Shown: one piece after another, positions 23,131 through 35,500 of the stretch
Numbering within the stretch: the first letter of the stretch is position 1
How the letters are laid out: each line of letters starts with the position of its first letter
From: Porodaedalea pini
Taxonomy: Eukaryota; Basidiomycota; Agaricomycetes; Hymenochaetales; Hymenochaetaceae
DNA length: 64,000 bases
NCBI GenBank assembly: GCA_002794775.1
Contig: NBAY01000084.1
Span: forward strand, 62,001 to 126,000
Direction: 5' to 3'
Position numbers and translations under genes: made by a program
The notes under the pieces: model-generated
What the model was told of the DNA's origin: nothing
The model's database searches: none
What the model saw: only the letters and a program-made list of their open reading frames with translations

Positions 23131-25096
23131 CTAAGCCTGTGCCTGAAGAAGCCCGTTACGCCTTTCCAACTCTTCTGCCACCTTTCCTACACTCAACGCT
23201 TCGGACCTTCCTCCCTCGCTAGCTACCAACACTGTCAGCAGAGTGGACACAACGAAAAGGAGTATCACCCCGGTCAACCAAAACGGCCAGCTGATTATGA
23301 GCTGTTGCCTACTGGTGTCAGAAGTCTGCACATCAGCAAGGACACTTATGTTCCCGAGCGAGCCATCAAGAAACACGTTCGCGCCAACGATAGTCATGTA
23401 GTTATCCAGGGACCTCGATATGTTCTTCAGCCCCTGTGGTGTCGCTCCCAGCCCATTCTGCTCGGGCGTCTGAAAGGCAAGCTCGAACACTAGCCTGCTC
23501 ATGTCCGTAAGCGGACTCGAGCCTGGGTTATTCTCGAGTGCGAGCGTCTCATTGAAGAGCGGAAGTTGCGTCAACACCGAGTCAAACGGTATGCCATCGA
23601 GACCCAGGCCAAGCATCCACGCAGCACCTGTGTGATTGATCTGCCCGCCATTCTCGAGAGGATATAAGACAATGTCGTTTGAGTCAATATCGCCGAATTC
23701 AGACGTGACCTGGACGCTCCGGAACTGAGTATTCGGGTCGCAGAGAAGGACGGATGCGAGTGTCGTTAAATAGGCATCTGCTTCCGTGCGGTTATCGATG
23801 AGGTCAAACCATCCAGAGGCGTTGAAAGTGCGTGAATCCTCTGGGATCGAGGATATGTTAAGCACGGAGAGCGGCGTGGTAGAGTTCCCCCCAAGGAGCA
23901 GCCAAGCTAGAGACCCGGAGAATGGATCGTAGTTGTTTGCATTGACGAGAGGCCAGAAGCCTGACGAAGATATCGGTTAGTATCCAGTTGTCATTCTAAG
24001 AGCTTTGTAGACAGAAGGGCTTACCATAAAGAGACGACTGAAAGCTTAGGCTATTGCCAACGTCCGAACTGATTGGGTCAACTGTACATTCAACACCGGA
24101 GTCGTCTAGCGACCATAACGAGTTCATAATGCCTGGCTCTGCATCGACAAAAAAGCCATTGAACGTCGGTGCAATCCACTGACACTCGTAGTTAAATAAG
24201 ATGGCATCAGATGAGTACGTGATGAAGTCCGCATTTTGTGTCAGGTTTCGGGAGGGCATTCCAAAAAGAATGGGAGTCGCCGACTCTATATCCTATAACA
24301 CATACATCGCGTCAGCTCTCGAAGGAACATATAGAGAATAAGTCAAACTCACGAAGTTCAAGAAGTCGTTGTCGATCTCCACTGCGTATGTGTTCCGTGC
24401 AGCCAGCTGCAGCAACCTCGCATCCCGGTCAGTCTCGTCAACAGCAAAGGTGCTGATAGAGGGCAGGGAACCAATGGATATGTCGGCGATGGTGATGTTG
24501 GTACTCGGGCCGATGCTGACTGTACCAATCATCACCGAATTCAGAGGAGGGAGCAGAAGTGACACAATAAACGCAAGGCGGAACACCTTTGTTGAGCTTT
24601 TCGCACTCCAAGCATGGCTGAACTTGGTCCAAAATCCAGAAGTTAGCAGCGATACGCGATCGACTTTTGTGTCATGCTCGATCATTCCCTGTCCAAGCAG
24701 ATACTTCCACTCGCTCGCGAACGCCTCGCTGATGATCCCACCAGCGAGGACCAACGCTCCCAACTGATACATGTTGGCGATGAAGGAGAGTCCAGACTTC
24801 GAAACGACGTCCGACCAGAATCTGTGGCTCGCGAACTTGAGCAGACGGACTTTCATCGTTGGGCTATGAAGGCCGGCGTAGAGCCCAAAGCCCAGCCAGA
24901 GAATTTCGAGGGCAACAAAAATAGCGAGTTTCAGAGTGCGCCCACGCAGAGGAGAGCACTGAGCACTTGTGGCCTTGGTCTCCGATCCCACCGTTGCCTT
25001 CTCTTCCCCTTTGTGGATCGTCATGTCGCTGTCTCCTCGAATGAATGTGTTTACAGAGTGCGGTGGATCGGGGCCATAGGGAGTTGCTTGATTCAT
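23131..25096 (-). CDS. Multi-spanning glycosylated membrane protein, function unknown (613 aa)
   Basis: Exons 24353-25096, 24025-24292 and 23131-23960 on the minus strand join in frame. After a polar ~55-residue N-terminus come three hydrophobic segments (IFVALEILWLGFGLYAGL, then YQLGALVLAGGIISEAF, then LAFIVSLLLPPLNSVMIG). A large domain of about 370 residues follows, rich in N-glycosylation sequons (NIT, NLT, NST, NIS, NAS, NRT, NHT, NET), then a last helix (WLTGVILLFVVSTLLTVLV) and a short charged tail. The layout is that of orphan plasma-membrane proteins common in mushrooms. The first intron is exactly 60 nt, and unspliced reading would stop at its TAG acceptor. Nothing in the neighbourhood suggests a function. 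Confidence 0.75.
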
Positions 25097-26690
25097 CCCG
25101 GAGTTCGAGGTGAGACTCGTGGAAATGACGGTTCGAAGGCGAAAACAAGGACCCAGCGTAGCTATGACTGTGGGCGGGAAAGTGGGGACGTAGACGAAGA
25201 AGAAATCTCTGAAGACTCTAAATTGAAGAGAGTGCTTAACTGACCATTAGCGCTGCAACCTGTAACTGTCTGGTCACCAGGAAACAACTTCAAGGCAAAT
25301 ATTAAGAGCGCCGACCTTTGCTTCCTTTGAGCAGACGCCGTTCTCGATCAGCAGATGGGGATGAAGGGATGTGCCGATGGGAACACAGTTTGTTGAGTTT
25401 GCATGCCGAGCGGATCTGCTCGCGCCCTACGCCCTCCTGTACTTTCATTTGAACTATGGAATCATCGAATAGGCGCACAATCAGTGAAACACATCAGAAA
25501 GGCTATGGCCCCGCTCACAGAAGAGCACTAAGTCAAGTATAGACATACCCCAGAGCAGATATGGGTGAGAGAGCATTGTTTGAGCTAAAGCTAAACCGTG
25601 AATCCGATGTCACCAAATCATCCCTTCCCACAGGGAATATAACCAAAGATGGCGGATGAGGATGAAGATGGCACTATTGATAAGTATAGTGTACCCCGTA
25701 CCCAGAAATGAGATTGATACGAGCAACTGAAGTGGAATGACATACGCACAGCGTAGGACCACTCGACACAGCACCATAATCAAGCGCCCTATTAGAGTTA
25801 CGGGTGATACACGCACAGCTAACGGCAAAATCATAAACAAGGTACGCGAAATGATGATGTTTCACCGCATGCACAGTGACTCCAAGCGCTCTATAGCCCT
25901 ATCTCGTAAGAATGGCTGTAAACCATGCGACCAAAGGCAGACAGATGTACAAGTACGTGCACCTCCACCAAAGTCCAGACCACGTGCTAGCTGCAGCTCC
26001 ATCTGCTTGATCTAAGGCCGAGGAACGTCGTGAGAATCGTCTTTGTTTCGATGGTCCTCGCCGTTGACTGGTCGCCCTAGTCTTCGCCGAGCCAAATAAA
26101 AAAGAACACTTTGACACGGTTCCGGCGCTAATCAGCCTTGGACACAGGAGTTACTTATATTAGGCTCCTTCTGAAGTACCGGTACCGGTACCTTTATGAT
26201 AGACTGTACTAGTACTGATTTGAAATTGGATGTTCTGATGAACGCTGCCATTTTTAGTGGAGATCGACGGATCGGCGCGTTCATCCTCGTAAGTATTGTA
26301 TGCTCGTGCGGCGTTATGCATCTGTATGGGGGAATGATGGGAACGCTTTGACGCCCCTCGCCCTCGTGCGGGTTTCACTTGAGCCACAGATCCGTTGAAT
26401 CACTGAATACGCGCGCATTCAGTCAAGCGCTCGTAGTCAGAGACTATGGAGGGATTTTTGGCGTCACGTACAAAGGAACGGTGGCCCCGGGGCCATCGGG
26501 GCAGGAGTACTATGTGTACTTAGCACATAAGGCACACGATCAGGTTGTGCGCTGTACATATGGAAGACTTCGAGCGCTCGTTACGTACAGTACGAGATCA
26601 TCAGCATGGCCTCTCGATGCCTCTCTTATCCTTGAACATGGACCTCGACCTCAATGCGCCTACTACAGGTCTGCCCCACTTGCGGTACCC
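25097..26690. other. Intergenic, no gene seen
   Basis: Short frames only. A triple GGTACC-type tract (TACCGGTACCGGTACC, about 26177-26192) is a small palindromic repeat. Plus-strand frame 26379-26762 runs into repeat family R1 copy A and is not called separately. Confidence 0.4.
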
Positions 26691-27295
26691 ACCTGTATTC
26701 GGCGACTCGCCCTAACGTTCCTTCGGGCCGCTGACTTCTGCGACGAGGCATGCTTTTGCTAATCCGCACGCACTCGCATTCTTCCTTCGATTGGGTCTCA
26801 CAGGGCCCGCGCATTAAAGTAGGACTGCTGCGTCCACAGTTGCGTAGCCTCGTTCTTTGCGCTCCCTTCGCCACTTTCACTGCTACTCGCGAACTCGATG
26901 AGCTTTGGTCTGATGCCACCGACACTCGCGAGCTTGTTCGGACTATCTCCTTTTGCTCGAGTACGTGTGCACCTGGATCTTGCAGGCTCCATTCAATGTC
27001 CTGTGCCGCGAAGGCTCCTTTCTTAGGCGCGGGGATATCTCGAGAGGTTAAGACTCGATTTCACGCACGCATCGTGTTACTATCATGCGTCGGAAGCAGT
27101 GGAAGTAGGCCGTGACACTTGCCTTACGCTGTAGAGACTGCACCAATGAGCCCGAGCCCGAGAGAGACGGAGTTTGAGCGGTTGCTAGCCGAGGAAAGCA
27201 CAACGAAGTCACTGTCACCAGGTAGCTCTACTATTATGGATCACTCAGGACCACTCAGGAGACATGGGCTTTATGCCTTCGGGTGCCGGTACACG
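26690..27295 (+). repeat. Decayed gene-fragment repeat R1, copy A
   Basis: This copy carries GGACTGCTGCGTCCACAGTT (26822-26841), a frame containing LLRPQLRSLVLC and TRELVRTISFC, and further on the frame VETAPMSPSPRETEFERLLA. Related sequence occurs at 31590-31990 (B), 42400-42715 (C) and 43655-43815 (D). Copy A contains, in one piece, what C and D hold on either side of an extra ~0.94 kb. Frames are interrupted in every copy, so these are fragments of a dead gene or transposon. I do not recognise the ancestor. Confidence 0.65.
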
Positions 27296-27461
27296 ACTCA
27301 TCACACTCCATGTCGATTCCGCAGTACTCTGGAGGCGCGTCGCCGACTAATTTCGGTTCGTATCCTGTGACGCCTGCAACTGCTGCTAAGCCTGTTCATA
27401 CTCCACCAACGCCGTCAAAATCGCCCATTGATTAGCATGTCCTAGCGTGTACCGCTTCGCT
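27296..27461 (+). repeat. Block inverted relative to 43816-43984
   Basis: From about CATGTCGATTCCGCAG to GTGTACCGCTTCGC, this ~165-bp block matches 43816-43984 in reverse complement, while the DNA on both sides matches in the same orientation. One of the two tyrosinase flanks therefore underwent a small inversion after duplication. The plus strand here keeps a Pro/Ser/Thr-rich open frame ending KSPID-stop. Confidence 0.8.
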
Positions 27462-27610
27462 TTCTCGTTGTTGTCGTTTCGGAAACTACAGTTTTGTTTT
27501 CTTGGCTGGAGTGAGAACAGCGGAATCGTCCCGTCAGATGGAGAAAGGGGTGGGGTGACGGAGGCTCGGGGGAGTGATACTGTATATGGTGATGATTGCG
27601 CTCGTGGGTG

Positions 27611-27934
27611 TCATGCTTTCTGTAGGGTAGCCGCAGCGTGCTGCGGAGGATGGGGATGAGGACGTGGAGGAAAGAGAACCCGAAGAGCAATGACTGAGTC
27701 TGCTTCATTTTCTCCCGCTTTATACTTTGTTGGATTCCATGCATCGTCCATTGCTTCGTAAAACTTTTGGACTGCATCTAGGGCCACGTCACTCTTCGCC
27801 GACTTTCGTTTCAAATAGACAAAAGCTGTGTTCACGAGCTTAAGTAGATTTGTTGAAACACTTGAGCTCTGTTTCCATTCAGCAATCACTTTCGGATCAC
27901 AATTCGTCAACTTTGCAGTCCATTCAACACCCAC
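27611..27934 (-). other. Open frame co-duplicated downstream of tyrosinase 1
   Basis: A 107-codon frame (no ATG start, preceded in frame by a TGA) encodes VEWTAKLTNCDPKVIAEW, AFVYLKRKSAKSD and YEAMDDAWNPTKYKAGE. It lies 190 bp beyond the predicted tyrosinase stop. The matching DNA at about 44130-44400 has two in-frame stops. It could be the remnant of a small gene or of a longer ancestral tyrosinase tail. I could not splice it to the tyrosinase because no acceptor lies between the upstream stop and the frame. Confidence 0.35.
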
Positions 27935-28120
27935 GGTCGTTCATAACAAGAAACATCATAATTCTTCTGTAGGGCGTTCTGAGGGCCCTTTATACTACAG
28001 TAAAGAGGCGGGATTCATATCGTACACATATGGAAGCTGCATGGAATGGATACCTACTTAAGCACCCGCGATCGGGGAGATGCAAATGACAAATTCTCGG
28101 TGCCAATTTATCGTTCACCC

Positions 28121-30397
28121 TTACCTGTTCTCCGAACTAAAGCCACCCACGCGGCCGTGAGTGATCGAGTGATGGGTCTTGAACGATCCGCGCTTCGGAA
28201 ATTCAACAGCGTCGTCTCTGCGCTCGCCCAACGAGATCGGCGCCGAAGAGACACGCACTTGAAGCGATGGGACATTCTCAAGGGGCACCTCTGTCCCATC
28301 AACCTACCAAAGTAATCAGTCCTTTCAGAATACAATTAACGAGAGAGAGAAGTCGGAAAGCATACAAGCTCGCAACGCCAGTGCAAATGCGCCTTGAGAT
28401 ACGCAGTTATATCCTCTTCGTTGTTGAGATCCTTCTTCCTTTCCAACAATGCACCTACAAACATTGTCAGTCGTTTATCACAAGGTCAAACAAGACACAT
28501 CAAGGGGAAGAAAACCTACTTGTGAGAGGAACATGTCCAGAGACTATCTCGCCCGCAGCCTCGCGTTGGTTACAATTGCCACACTGGCCACTCGTGTTTC
28601 TGAAGATGGCAACATCACCAACCAGCTCGGGTGCAAGCGTCCAATTCTCCGACGGGACGGTTTTACAGAGGAAGATGTGAATGTACGCGCTTCTCGCAAA
28701 CTGGTGCGGATTGACAGAGACGGTCGCGATCCAGTCGCGGTGGTCGTCACTAGGGTAGAGCGGGCCGGCTGCAGTAAAAACAACAGTAAGCGTCGCCAAC
28801 AAAAAGGAAAGAAGATGAAGGAGGCAAGAGACTAGACGCAGTATGGAGGCGGAACGTACGGTTGATGGAAGGATCACCAGCAACTTCCTTCGACCCGCCG
28901 CTTTCGGAACGCGGGGCCCGGCGAGGTCCGTAGAGCTTTATCACAGCCTCCGTAACGGTCTTCTTCAACTCGGAAGGACTAGTATTCTTGTCGCTGACTT
29001 CCGCATAGGTCGATCCAAACTCCTCATATCTGTAACTGCTCGCCGACTTCCAGAAGGTAGTGTCGTCAACATGGAAGGGCGTGAGGTCCGTGAAGACATC
29101 GACTTCAGTCCCAGACGGAATGGTGCCGGTGCCGTCTTGAGAGTCGCCAGGGACGACCCAAAGATCAGGATTGATAGCTTGCCAGAGGGCTATAAGGCGA
29201 TCCACCTTTGCAAAGTTATCATGAGACATCTCAACTCGCATAAAACCAAAGTGTAATCGAGGATGAAGTGACCGACATTTGTGTGGTGAAGAAAGAATAG
29301 CGGGTCAAAGCCCGACATTACGGGCAACCCCATGTGTCCAGCGCCACCGGTCCGGAGATGAACCAAGTCATGGATCGCCTCGAGGCTGTCTTCCGTGCTC
29401 GATGTGTGGTTCGAAAAGGTCGGCCAATCGTGAACATGGGCTAGCAGATTGTACGTCTTCTCGCGCAATTGGCCGCTGACCTTGTCCACGGCCCTACATA
29501 GTTATCTTGGCCGTCAGTTATTCCGCTTGAAAAGTAAGACCTTGGTACTTACGCCTGAACCAAATCAGGCTGGCTATGGGCATCTGCGGTTTCAGATGAC
29601 GGGTAGCGCAGCGTTTGCGGCCAGACGGCGTAGGAATCCTGAAAGGAGGGGTCGATAGGGTGGAAACGATACGCAATGAGCGGGTTACGAATCTCCTTCT
29701 TCACTCCGTCAGGAGCAGTGATGACCGTAACGATCTCCTGGGTGTTCAGAAGGGGATGAAGAGTGGGGTTCGCCGCCCAGTCCCAGTAACTTTGGGTGGT
29801 GTCAACGAGTAGAGCAATGGAGATCAAAGAAAAGTCATCACATACGGTTGACGGAGACGTTTGAGGGCTTCCTGATACTTATGCTTCAGAGCCGGGTCTG
29901 TGAAAGAATCGGCGATGAGCTGGGCCTCACGGAAAATTACTTGCTAAAGACAACCTCAGATCAACTTGAGACGATCAGAGCTTAAAACGACAGATAATAC
30001 CTCGTAAAGCGCCATGTAAGGGCGGTGCCAGGTCGGGAAGAGGACACTCCCATGAGTGCAGTATCCGCCAAACTCGGCGTTTTCGTGAACTGCAACGTTA
30101 TCCCATGGGATGTAAGGCAAGCCATGGATACCTTGTGTGAATGCCATTAGCATACGTCATGAATCGGAAAGGATAAAGTAGAGCTCGTTCACCTCCAACC
30201 TGGAAGAAGCTTGTCAATTTCTTCTGATTAAATTCCTGGATACGGGCGAGGGCCTGTATGTAGAGGTTAAGGACGTCGGCGTCCTTGACAAACTCGTTGA
30301 ATTCCTTGCGAAGGGGGGGAACTTTTCCAGGTAGAACTCCACGATGAACGCCTTCTACGTGGTAGTACTTAGAATGTTTTGTGTGAGCATCGGTCAT
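28121..30397 (-). CDS. Tyrosinase (polyphenol oxidase) 1, 584 aa
   Basis: Type-3 copper enzyme that hydroxylates monophenols and oxidises o-diphenols to quinones (melanin formation). Nine minus-strand exons: 30193-30397, 30001-30131, 29846-29943, 29553-29789, 29277-29493, 28860-29205, 28520-28768, 28366-28454, 28121-28303. The total is 585 codons with all phases consistent. CuA ligands are H71 (IHGLPY), H95 and H104 ([13 protein letters not shown]), with C93 two residues before H95 as in thioether-linked fungal enzymes. CuB has H265, H269 (IHDLVH) and the HH pair 293-294 ([11 protein letters not shown]). The C-terminal lid domain ends [11 protein letters not shown]. No signal peptide is seen, which fits a latent intracellular mushroom-type enzyme. 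Length matches the 550-620-residue fungal class. The fifth intron's donor GTCGGT is weak. Confidence 0.9.
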
Positions 30398-31530
30398 GAT
30401 GGGAGAACAGATGTGGTTGATGGGATACAGAAGCTGGAGAAAGGTGAAGAGCGATGAGGGGATGAAGCGAAATAAGGAGCGATTTTAAAGAACAAGGCAT
30501 GAGGTCGTGAATTTGGGGATTCTGTTGAAGGACCACAGCGCCTAGCAGTCTGACGTCGGAGGTTTGCAAGGTGCCATTCAGAGCCGTGAGTTGGGTTCAT
30601 TTGGCACCTCCGCCTTCCATGCAAGAGCCCGCACTTCGCAAAGTCCTACAGCGGATACAAGCTCGTGTCAAACGTACCAGATATCAAATTCTGATTAGCT
30701 GTCATACGTGTAGCGTGGATTTCGAGAGCGTCGGAGCGAATGGACGCTGTAGCAGGTGCCGTGCGGGAATCCGTTCTCAGCATGAGCATCCCATTTGAAA
30801 GAGCTTGATACAAGTCCAGCGAGTGGAATGTCTGTACGAGGCACGGACGTGCACATGCTCAGGTTTCGCACGGTCTTCTCTTGCAAATGACTCGGATAGC
30901 ACAGGAAGCGGACGATTTTAGTATATAGTAGTATGAATCGCGGCAAGGTCCATAGGCACGAAGATGATAAAGATAAAGTAGCGGAACTGCAACCAAGTCA
31001 CCGACGATTGTTGCTGTAAGTCTGCGCTTTGTCTGCGTGGCCCTCAATCATATCATGCCAGTAAAACAAGCTCAAGCCTACGATGATTTGGAAGGAGCCT
31101 CCAGCTGATGATCGATGTTTCTGAATTTGTACTGGTAGGCCAGTGGTTTGTCAGGTGAGGTCCTTAAGAAACGCATTTGCAATGAAAGCAACAGCGTTCC
31201 CTTGGTTAAGTACCTTTATAGCTTGCTTTTCATCAGCATAGGAGGCCGCATGTAAAGCGAGTGCCAGAAAACTATCTTTTCCAATCAGAAAGTCATGTTG
31301 CGTCGTCGAAGAGTGCATCTGATGGTGAGGATGCATCCTAGGAGTATAAATCTTGAGCGAATTTGGATGTCCGTGTACCATTGTGGCCGGGACGACCATC
31401 TGACCATTATTTCCAGTCGTGTCAAGAATCCGAAGAGCGAGTGAAGAGTGGCAGTGTGCCCGCTCCTAATAGTAGTCAATAGCGCAAGCAAAGTAAACTG
31501 GCGTCTAAAAGAGTCAGTGCAGAGATTTGT
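30398..31530. other. Duplicated upstream flank of tyrosinase 1 with a TPR/CHAT-like remnant
   Basis: This flank matches 46841-48096, so the duplication includes the promoter. On the minus strand, TTTAAAAT near 30482-30489 is TATA-like. At 31151-31399 the minus strand encodes SFLALALHAASYADEKQAIK followed by VLNQGNAVAF. This resembles the helix-turn-helix unit of fungal TPR/CHAT proteins (AxxYAxE.. AVxxLEQGRA), but it is short, has no neighbours and is diverged in the second copy. I treat it as a gene remnant; the family call is weak. Confidence 0.45.
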
Positions 31531-31589
31531 CAGCTTTTCGGAAGTTTCAAGTTTGACAACGATGCGAGCAGGACCGAAGCTCGGCGGCT

Positions 31590-31990
31590 CATCACGACGT
31601 TCCTTCGGATTGCTGCCTTCCGCGACGAGGCATCCTTTGCCGATCCGCACGCACTCCGCATTCTTTCTTCGATTGACCCGCGCATTAGAGAACCGTGGCA
31701 CTGTTGTTTGGGAGGGCTGTCTTCGTTGAGGCATGTCGGTCAAACAGATAACCTCAGTAGGACAGGATTCTCAGACTTCGTAGGACTGCTGCGTCCACAG
31801 TTGCGCAACCTCGTCCTTTGCACTCTCGTCACTTGCGAGCTTGTTCGGACTGTCTCCTTTTGCTCGCACCAGACACGGAGAAGCGGTGGAAGTAGGCAGT
31901 GACACTTGACGGAAAGCCTTACGCTGAGGCGGGGTGTCCACATCGAAGTTGTTGTCGCTGGGCAGCTCTGCCACTGTGGATCACTCACAC
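31590..31990 (+). repeat. Decayed gene-fragment repeat R1, copy B
   Basis: Shares GGACTGCTGCGTCCACAGTT (31787-31806), GACGAGGCATCCTTTGCCGATCC-like sequence and TGGAAGTAGGC(A/C)GTGACACTTG with copy A. It lacks about 120 bp that copy A has in the middle. It abuts the right end of the first tyrosinase duplication unit. Confidence 0.65.
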
Positions 31991-32155
31991 CTTCTTACTC
32001 CCATCATCCCCACCGTGGGAACATCGCGCTGAGACCTTGCCCCGTCCCCGACGTGCGATCCTCCATGCATCCTCGTAGAACCGCCCTCCGCTTTAATCGC
32101 GTCCTTGACCGCATCGCATCAGCGGTCTTGGATCTCAGATCGTCCCTGGCGTCAC

Positions 32156-32578
32156 TGTTAGGCGGAAGCCCGGGAGACGGCTCGGACTGGGCAGGCCTCG
32201 GCTGACTGTCGTCTGGGACGTGCTATACTCGAGCGTAGACTCGGGACACGCTTACTCAGGCTAGGTCGTCGCGGAGGTAAGAGGATTAATACAAGTCTAA
32301 ACTAATACAAGCGGAGCGAGTCTCACCTAGGTCGTCGCGGAGGTAAGAGGAAAAGCAGAACAAGGAGTTCATGCGATTCCTGAGACCTCTTATAGCGGCG
32401 ACCGTGAGACTATATTACCTAACATTACATAACGAGTGGGAATGGAACGAATGAAGGTCGTGTAGAGGGAGTGTGGGAAGTGATTGGAAAGATGATTAAA
32501 GATAATGAAAAGGAGCAATTAACAGAAACGAAAAAGGAAAAGGGAAAATAAAGAAAAGGGGAAGTTCGAGTCCTGACA
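32156..32578 (-). repeat. 3' LTR of the chromovirus
   Basis: On the plus strand it starts TGTTAGGCGG and ends GTCCTGACA, giving TG...CA ends in both orientations. It contains a ~25-bp direct repeat (TAGGTCGTCGCGGAGGTAAG at about 32265 and 32327) flanking a short AT-rich spacer. Confidence 0.95.
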
Positions 32579-32592
32579 TTACCCCCCCCTCA
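32579..32592 (-). promoter_or_regulatory. Polypurine tract
   Basis: Read on the minus strand it is GAGGGGGGGGTAA, immediately before the 3' LTR. This is the expected position and composition of the plus-strand DNA synthesis primer. Confidence 0.85.
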
Positions 32593-35500
32593 AGGTTGGG
32601 CGTCCCGACCAACCAAGATCGCGGTCGTCTGGCTCGGTGTCGACGAAGAGCGGACGGAGTCGTGAGCGAGGGATATCGAGTTTGCGGGGAGCACCGGGGT
32701 GTTTGAGGTAGAATTCAGCAATTGCCTCCTTTGCGTTCTCGCCGAAGTCCGTCTCCGGTTGCCAGGTCGGTTCGTTGTACCCGACCCACTTGACGAGGTA
32801 CTGTAGTTTACCTCGGTGCAGACGTGAGTCAATGACCTCTTCAACCTCGTATTCCTCTTCGTTGTCGACGATTTCCGGTGGTGGCGGTAGCGGTAGCTTC
32901 TGGCTCTCAAACAACGGTTCAACGGCGGGTTTCAACAGGGCTTCGTTGAAGACAGGGTGGACCTTTTTCCATCGCTTCGGGAGTTTGAGTTTGTACGCGC
33001 TCGCTCCTACCTTGTCGACGACGTCAAAGGGGCCGTACCATTTGTCTGCAAGTTTCTTTGTTGGCGAGTCCGTACTGATGTTTCGCCCGTCAAGGAAGAC
33101 CTTGTCGCCAGCCTTGTATTCCACCGATGCTCCTGCCGTCCGGTCATGGTAGCGTTTCATGTCTTCTGCTGCCTTGACCAGATTGTCCCTTGCCGCGCGA
33201 TGGGTCTCCTTGATGTGCTTCGCGAATTCTTCTGCCGACATGTTGGTAGAGGAAGTTCGTACGGCGTCGAAGCTCCTAGGGTGACGTCCAGTGTTCGTGT
33301 AGAAGGGTGACATCTTTGTCGCCGAGTGTTCTCGGTTGTTGTAGGCGAACTCTGCGAGAGGGAGCCAGTCTTTCCAGTCTGACTGCCGATGGTCAACGAA
33401 GAGCCGGAGGTACTGTTCGAGCTCTTGGTTGACGTGTTCCGTCTGACCGTCCGTTTGCGGGTGATACGCCGTCGACGGGTTGCCTTCGATGTGTAGGAGT
33501 TTGTACAGCTCCCTCATCATTGATGCGTCAAACTGCGTGCCTCGGTCATGGATGATCTTTTTTGGCAAGCCATGGAGACGGAAGACGTGGTCGCGGTACA
33601 GTTGAGCCATGCCTTCCGCTGACAATTTTGTCATCGTCGGGATCGCGTGCATCTGTTTCGAGAACCTATCGACGAAAACGCAGATTGCGTTGTGCCCCTT
33701 GGAGTCCGGGAGTTCTCCGATGAGGTCGACCGTGACAATTTCCCAGGGACCTTCAGGGACCGCGTTTGGATGAAGTGGCCTCGACCTTGATGCCCTCAGA
33801 GCCTTCGTTCGTTGGCAGCGGTCACATCCTCGGACGTATGCTCGGACATCGGAGAACATCGACGCCCACCAGAAGTCTCGACGTACCAGTTCGACCGTCT
33901 TCGACGATCCCGGATGTCCTGCCAGGGTCGAGTCGTGGCACTCCCTCAACACCGCTTCCTTCATCGTCGACGGCACGTACACCTTGCCTTTCATTCGCCA
34001 CAACCCGTCGACTTCTACCATATTCGTCGGCCTTTCCGACTCGTCTTGTGCCCTCTGCGCTTCACCCACTCGTTCCAACACTTCATCCCGCGACGTCCTC
34101 ACTATTCCCCGATTCAACCACTTTTCCTTGATGAAGACGATGCCGTCGTTGTCATCCAGGCCCTTGTCGTAACCTGCCTTGCGCGATAATAGGTCCGCCT
34201 TGCCCATCGTCTTCCCCGACTTGTGTTCGAGGTGGAAGTCAAACTCTTCGAGTTCGGTTCGCCAGCGGGCTTGACGGTAGCTCAGCTTCTGCGCTGACCT
34301 GAAGTAGGTGAGGTTAGCGTGGTCGGACCAGATTTCGATCGTGTGGCGAGCGCCGAGGAGGTATTGTCGCCATTCCTTGAGCGCCGAAACGATCGCGAGC
34401 ATCTCCTTGTCGTAGATCTCGTAGTTTCGTTCAGCGGGTAGGAGCGCTTCTGACCTATAGGCAATCACCCTCCACTTCCCTTCCTGTTTTTGCAACAACA
34501 CACCGCCGAGCGCAAAGTTTGACGAGTCCGCTTCTACGCGGAAAGGACCCTCGTCGTTGGCGATGGCTAGGACTGGAGGTGAGCAGAGACGTCGTCTCAG
34601 CTCCTCGAACGCTCCCTGCTGTTCGGTCTCCCATACCCAGTCCTTCTTGCCCGTTAACGACGTCAGCGGATGGACCACCTTACTGTAGTCCTTGATGAAC
34701 CGTCGTAGCCAGTTACCCATGCCGAGGAATTGTTGTAGCTGTTTCAGGTTTCGTGGGACCGGCCAGTTCGCAATCGCCTCCGTCTTTGCTGGGTCAGCCT
34801 TGATCTCGCCATTACCGATGATGTGGCCGAGGTATTTGACGACCTTGGCGTCAAATTCGCACTTCTCCGGCTTCAGGTACAGGCCATTCTCTCGCAGGAT
34901 CTGAAGGACGCGCCTCGACGTGTCTATATGTTCCTCAATGGTCTCCGAGAGGATCAATATGTCGTCGAGGTATACGATGATCAGGTTAGCGTAAATCAGT
35001 TCCTTGAAGATGTGATTGACAAAAGCCTGGAACGTTGCCGGGGCGTTGCAGAGACCAAAGAACATGACCGTCGGTTCGAAGAGGCCCATGTTTGTGCGAA
35101 ACGCTGCTTTCCATTCGTCACCCTCGCGGATCCGGATATTGTAGTACCCCCAGCGAAGGTCAAGCTTAGTGATGTACTTCGCTTTCTTGACCTTGTCGAC
35201 GAGTTCGTCAATGAGAGGGAGGGGATACTTGTTCTTGATCGTACCGTCATTGAGCTTACGGTAATCCTGGATCGGGCGTAGCGATTTGTCGGCCTTCTTA
35301 ATGAAGAAGAAGGGCGACGCCATGGGTGATATCGACCGTCGAATGCGACCCGACTTCAAGTTTTCATCGAGGAAGTCCTTGAGTGACTGTTGCTCTGTTG
35401 GCGTGAGCGGGTAGATTTTACAGTCACTTGGTTTGAAGTCGGGCTTCAAGTCGATGACGTGGTCCCACGGTCGGTGTTCCGGTAGCTTTTCGAAGCCTTT

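Noticed and set aside
32560..32578. GTTCGAGTCC at the LTR end resembles a tRNA T-arm/B box
   Set aside because: No cloverleaf or A box at the right distance; it is part of the LTR terminus in both copies.
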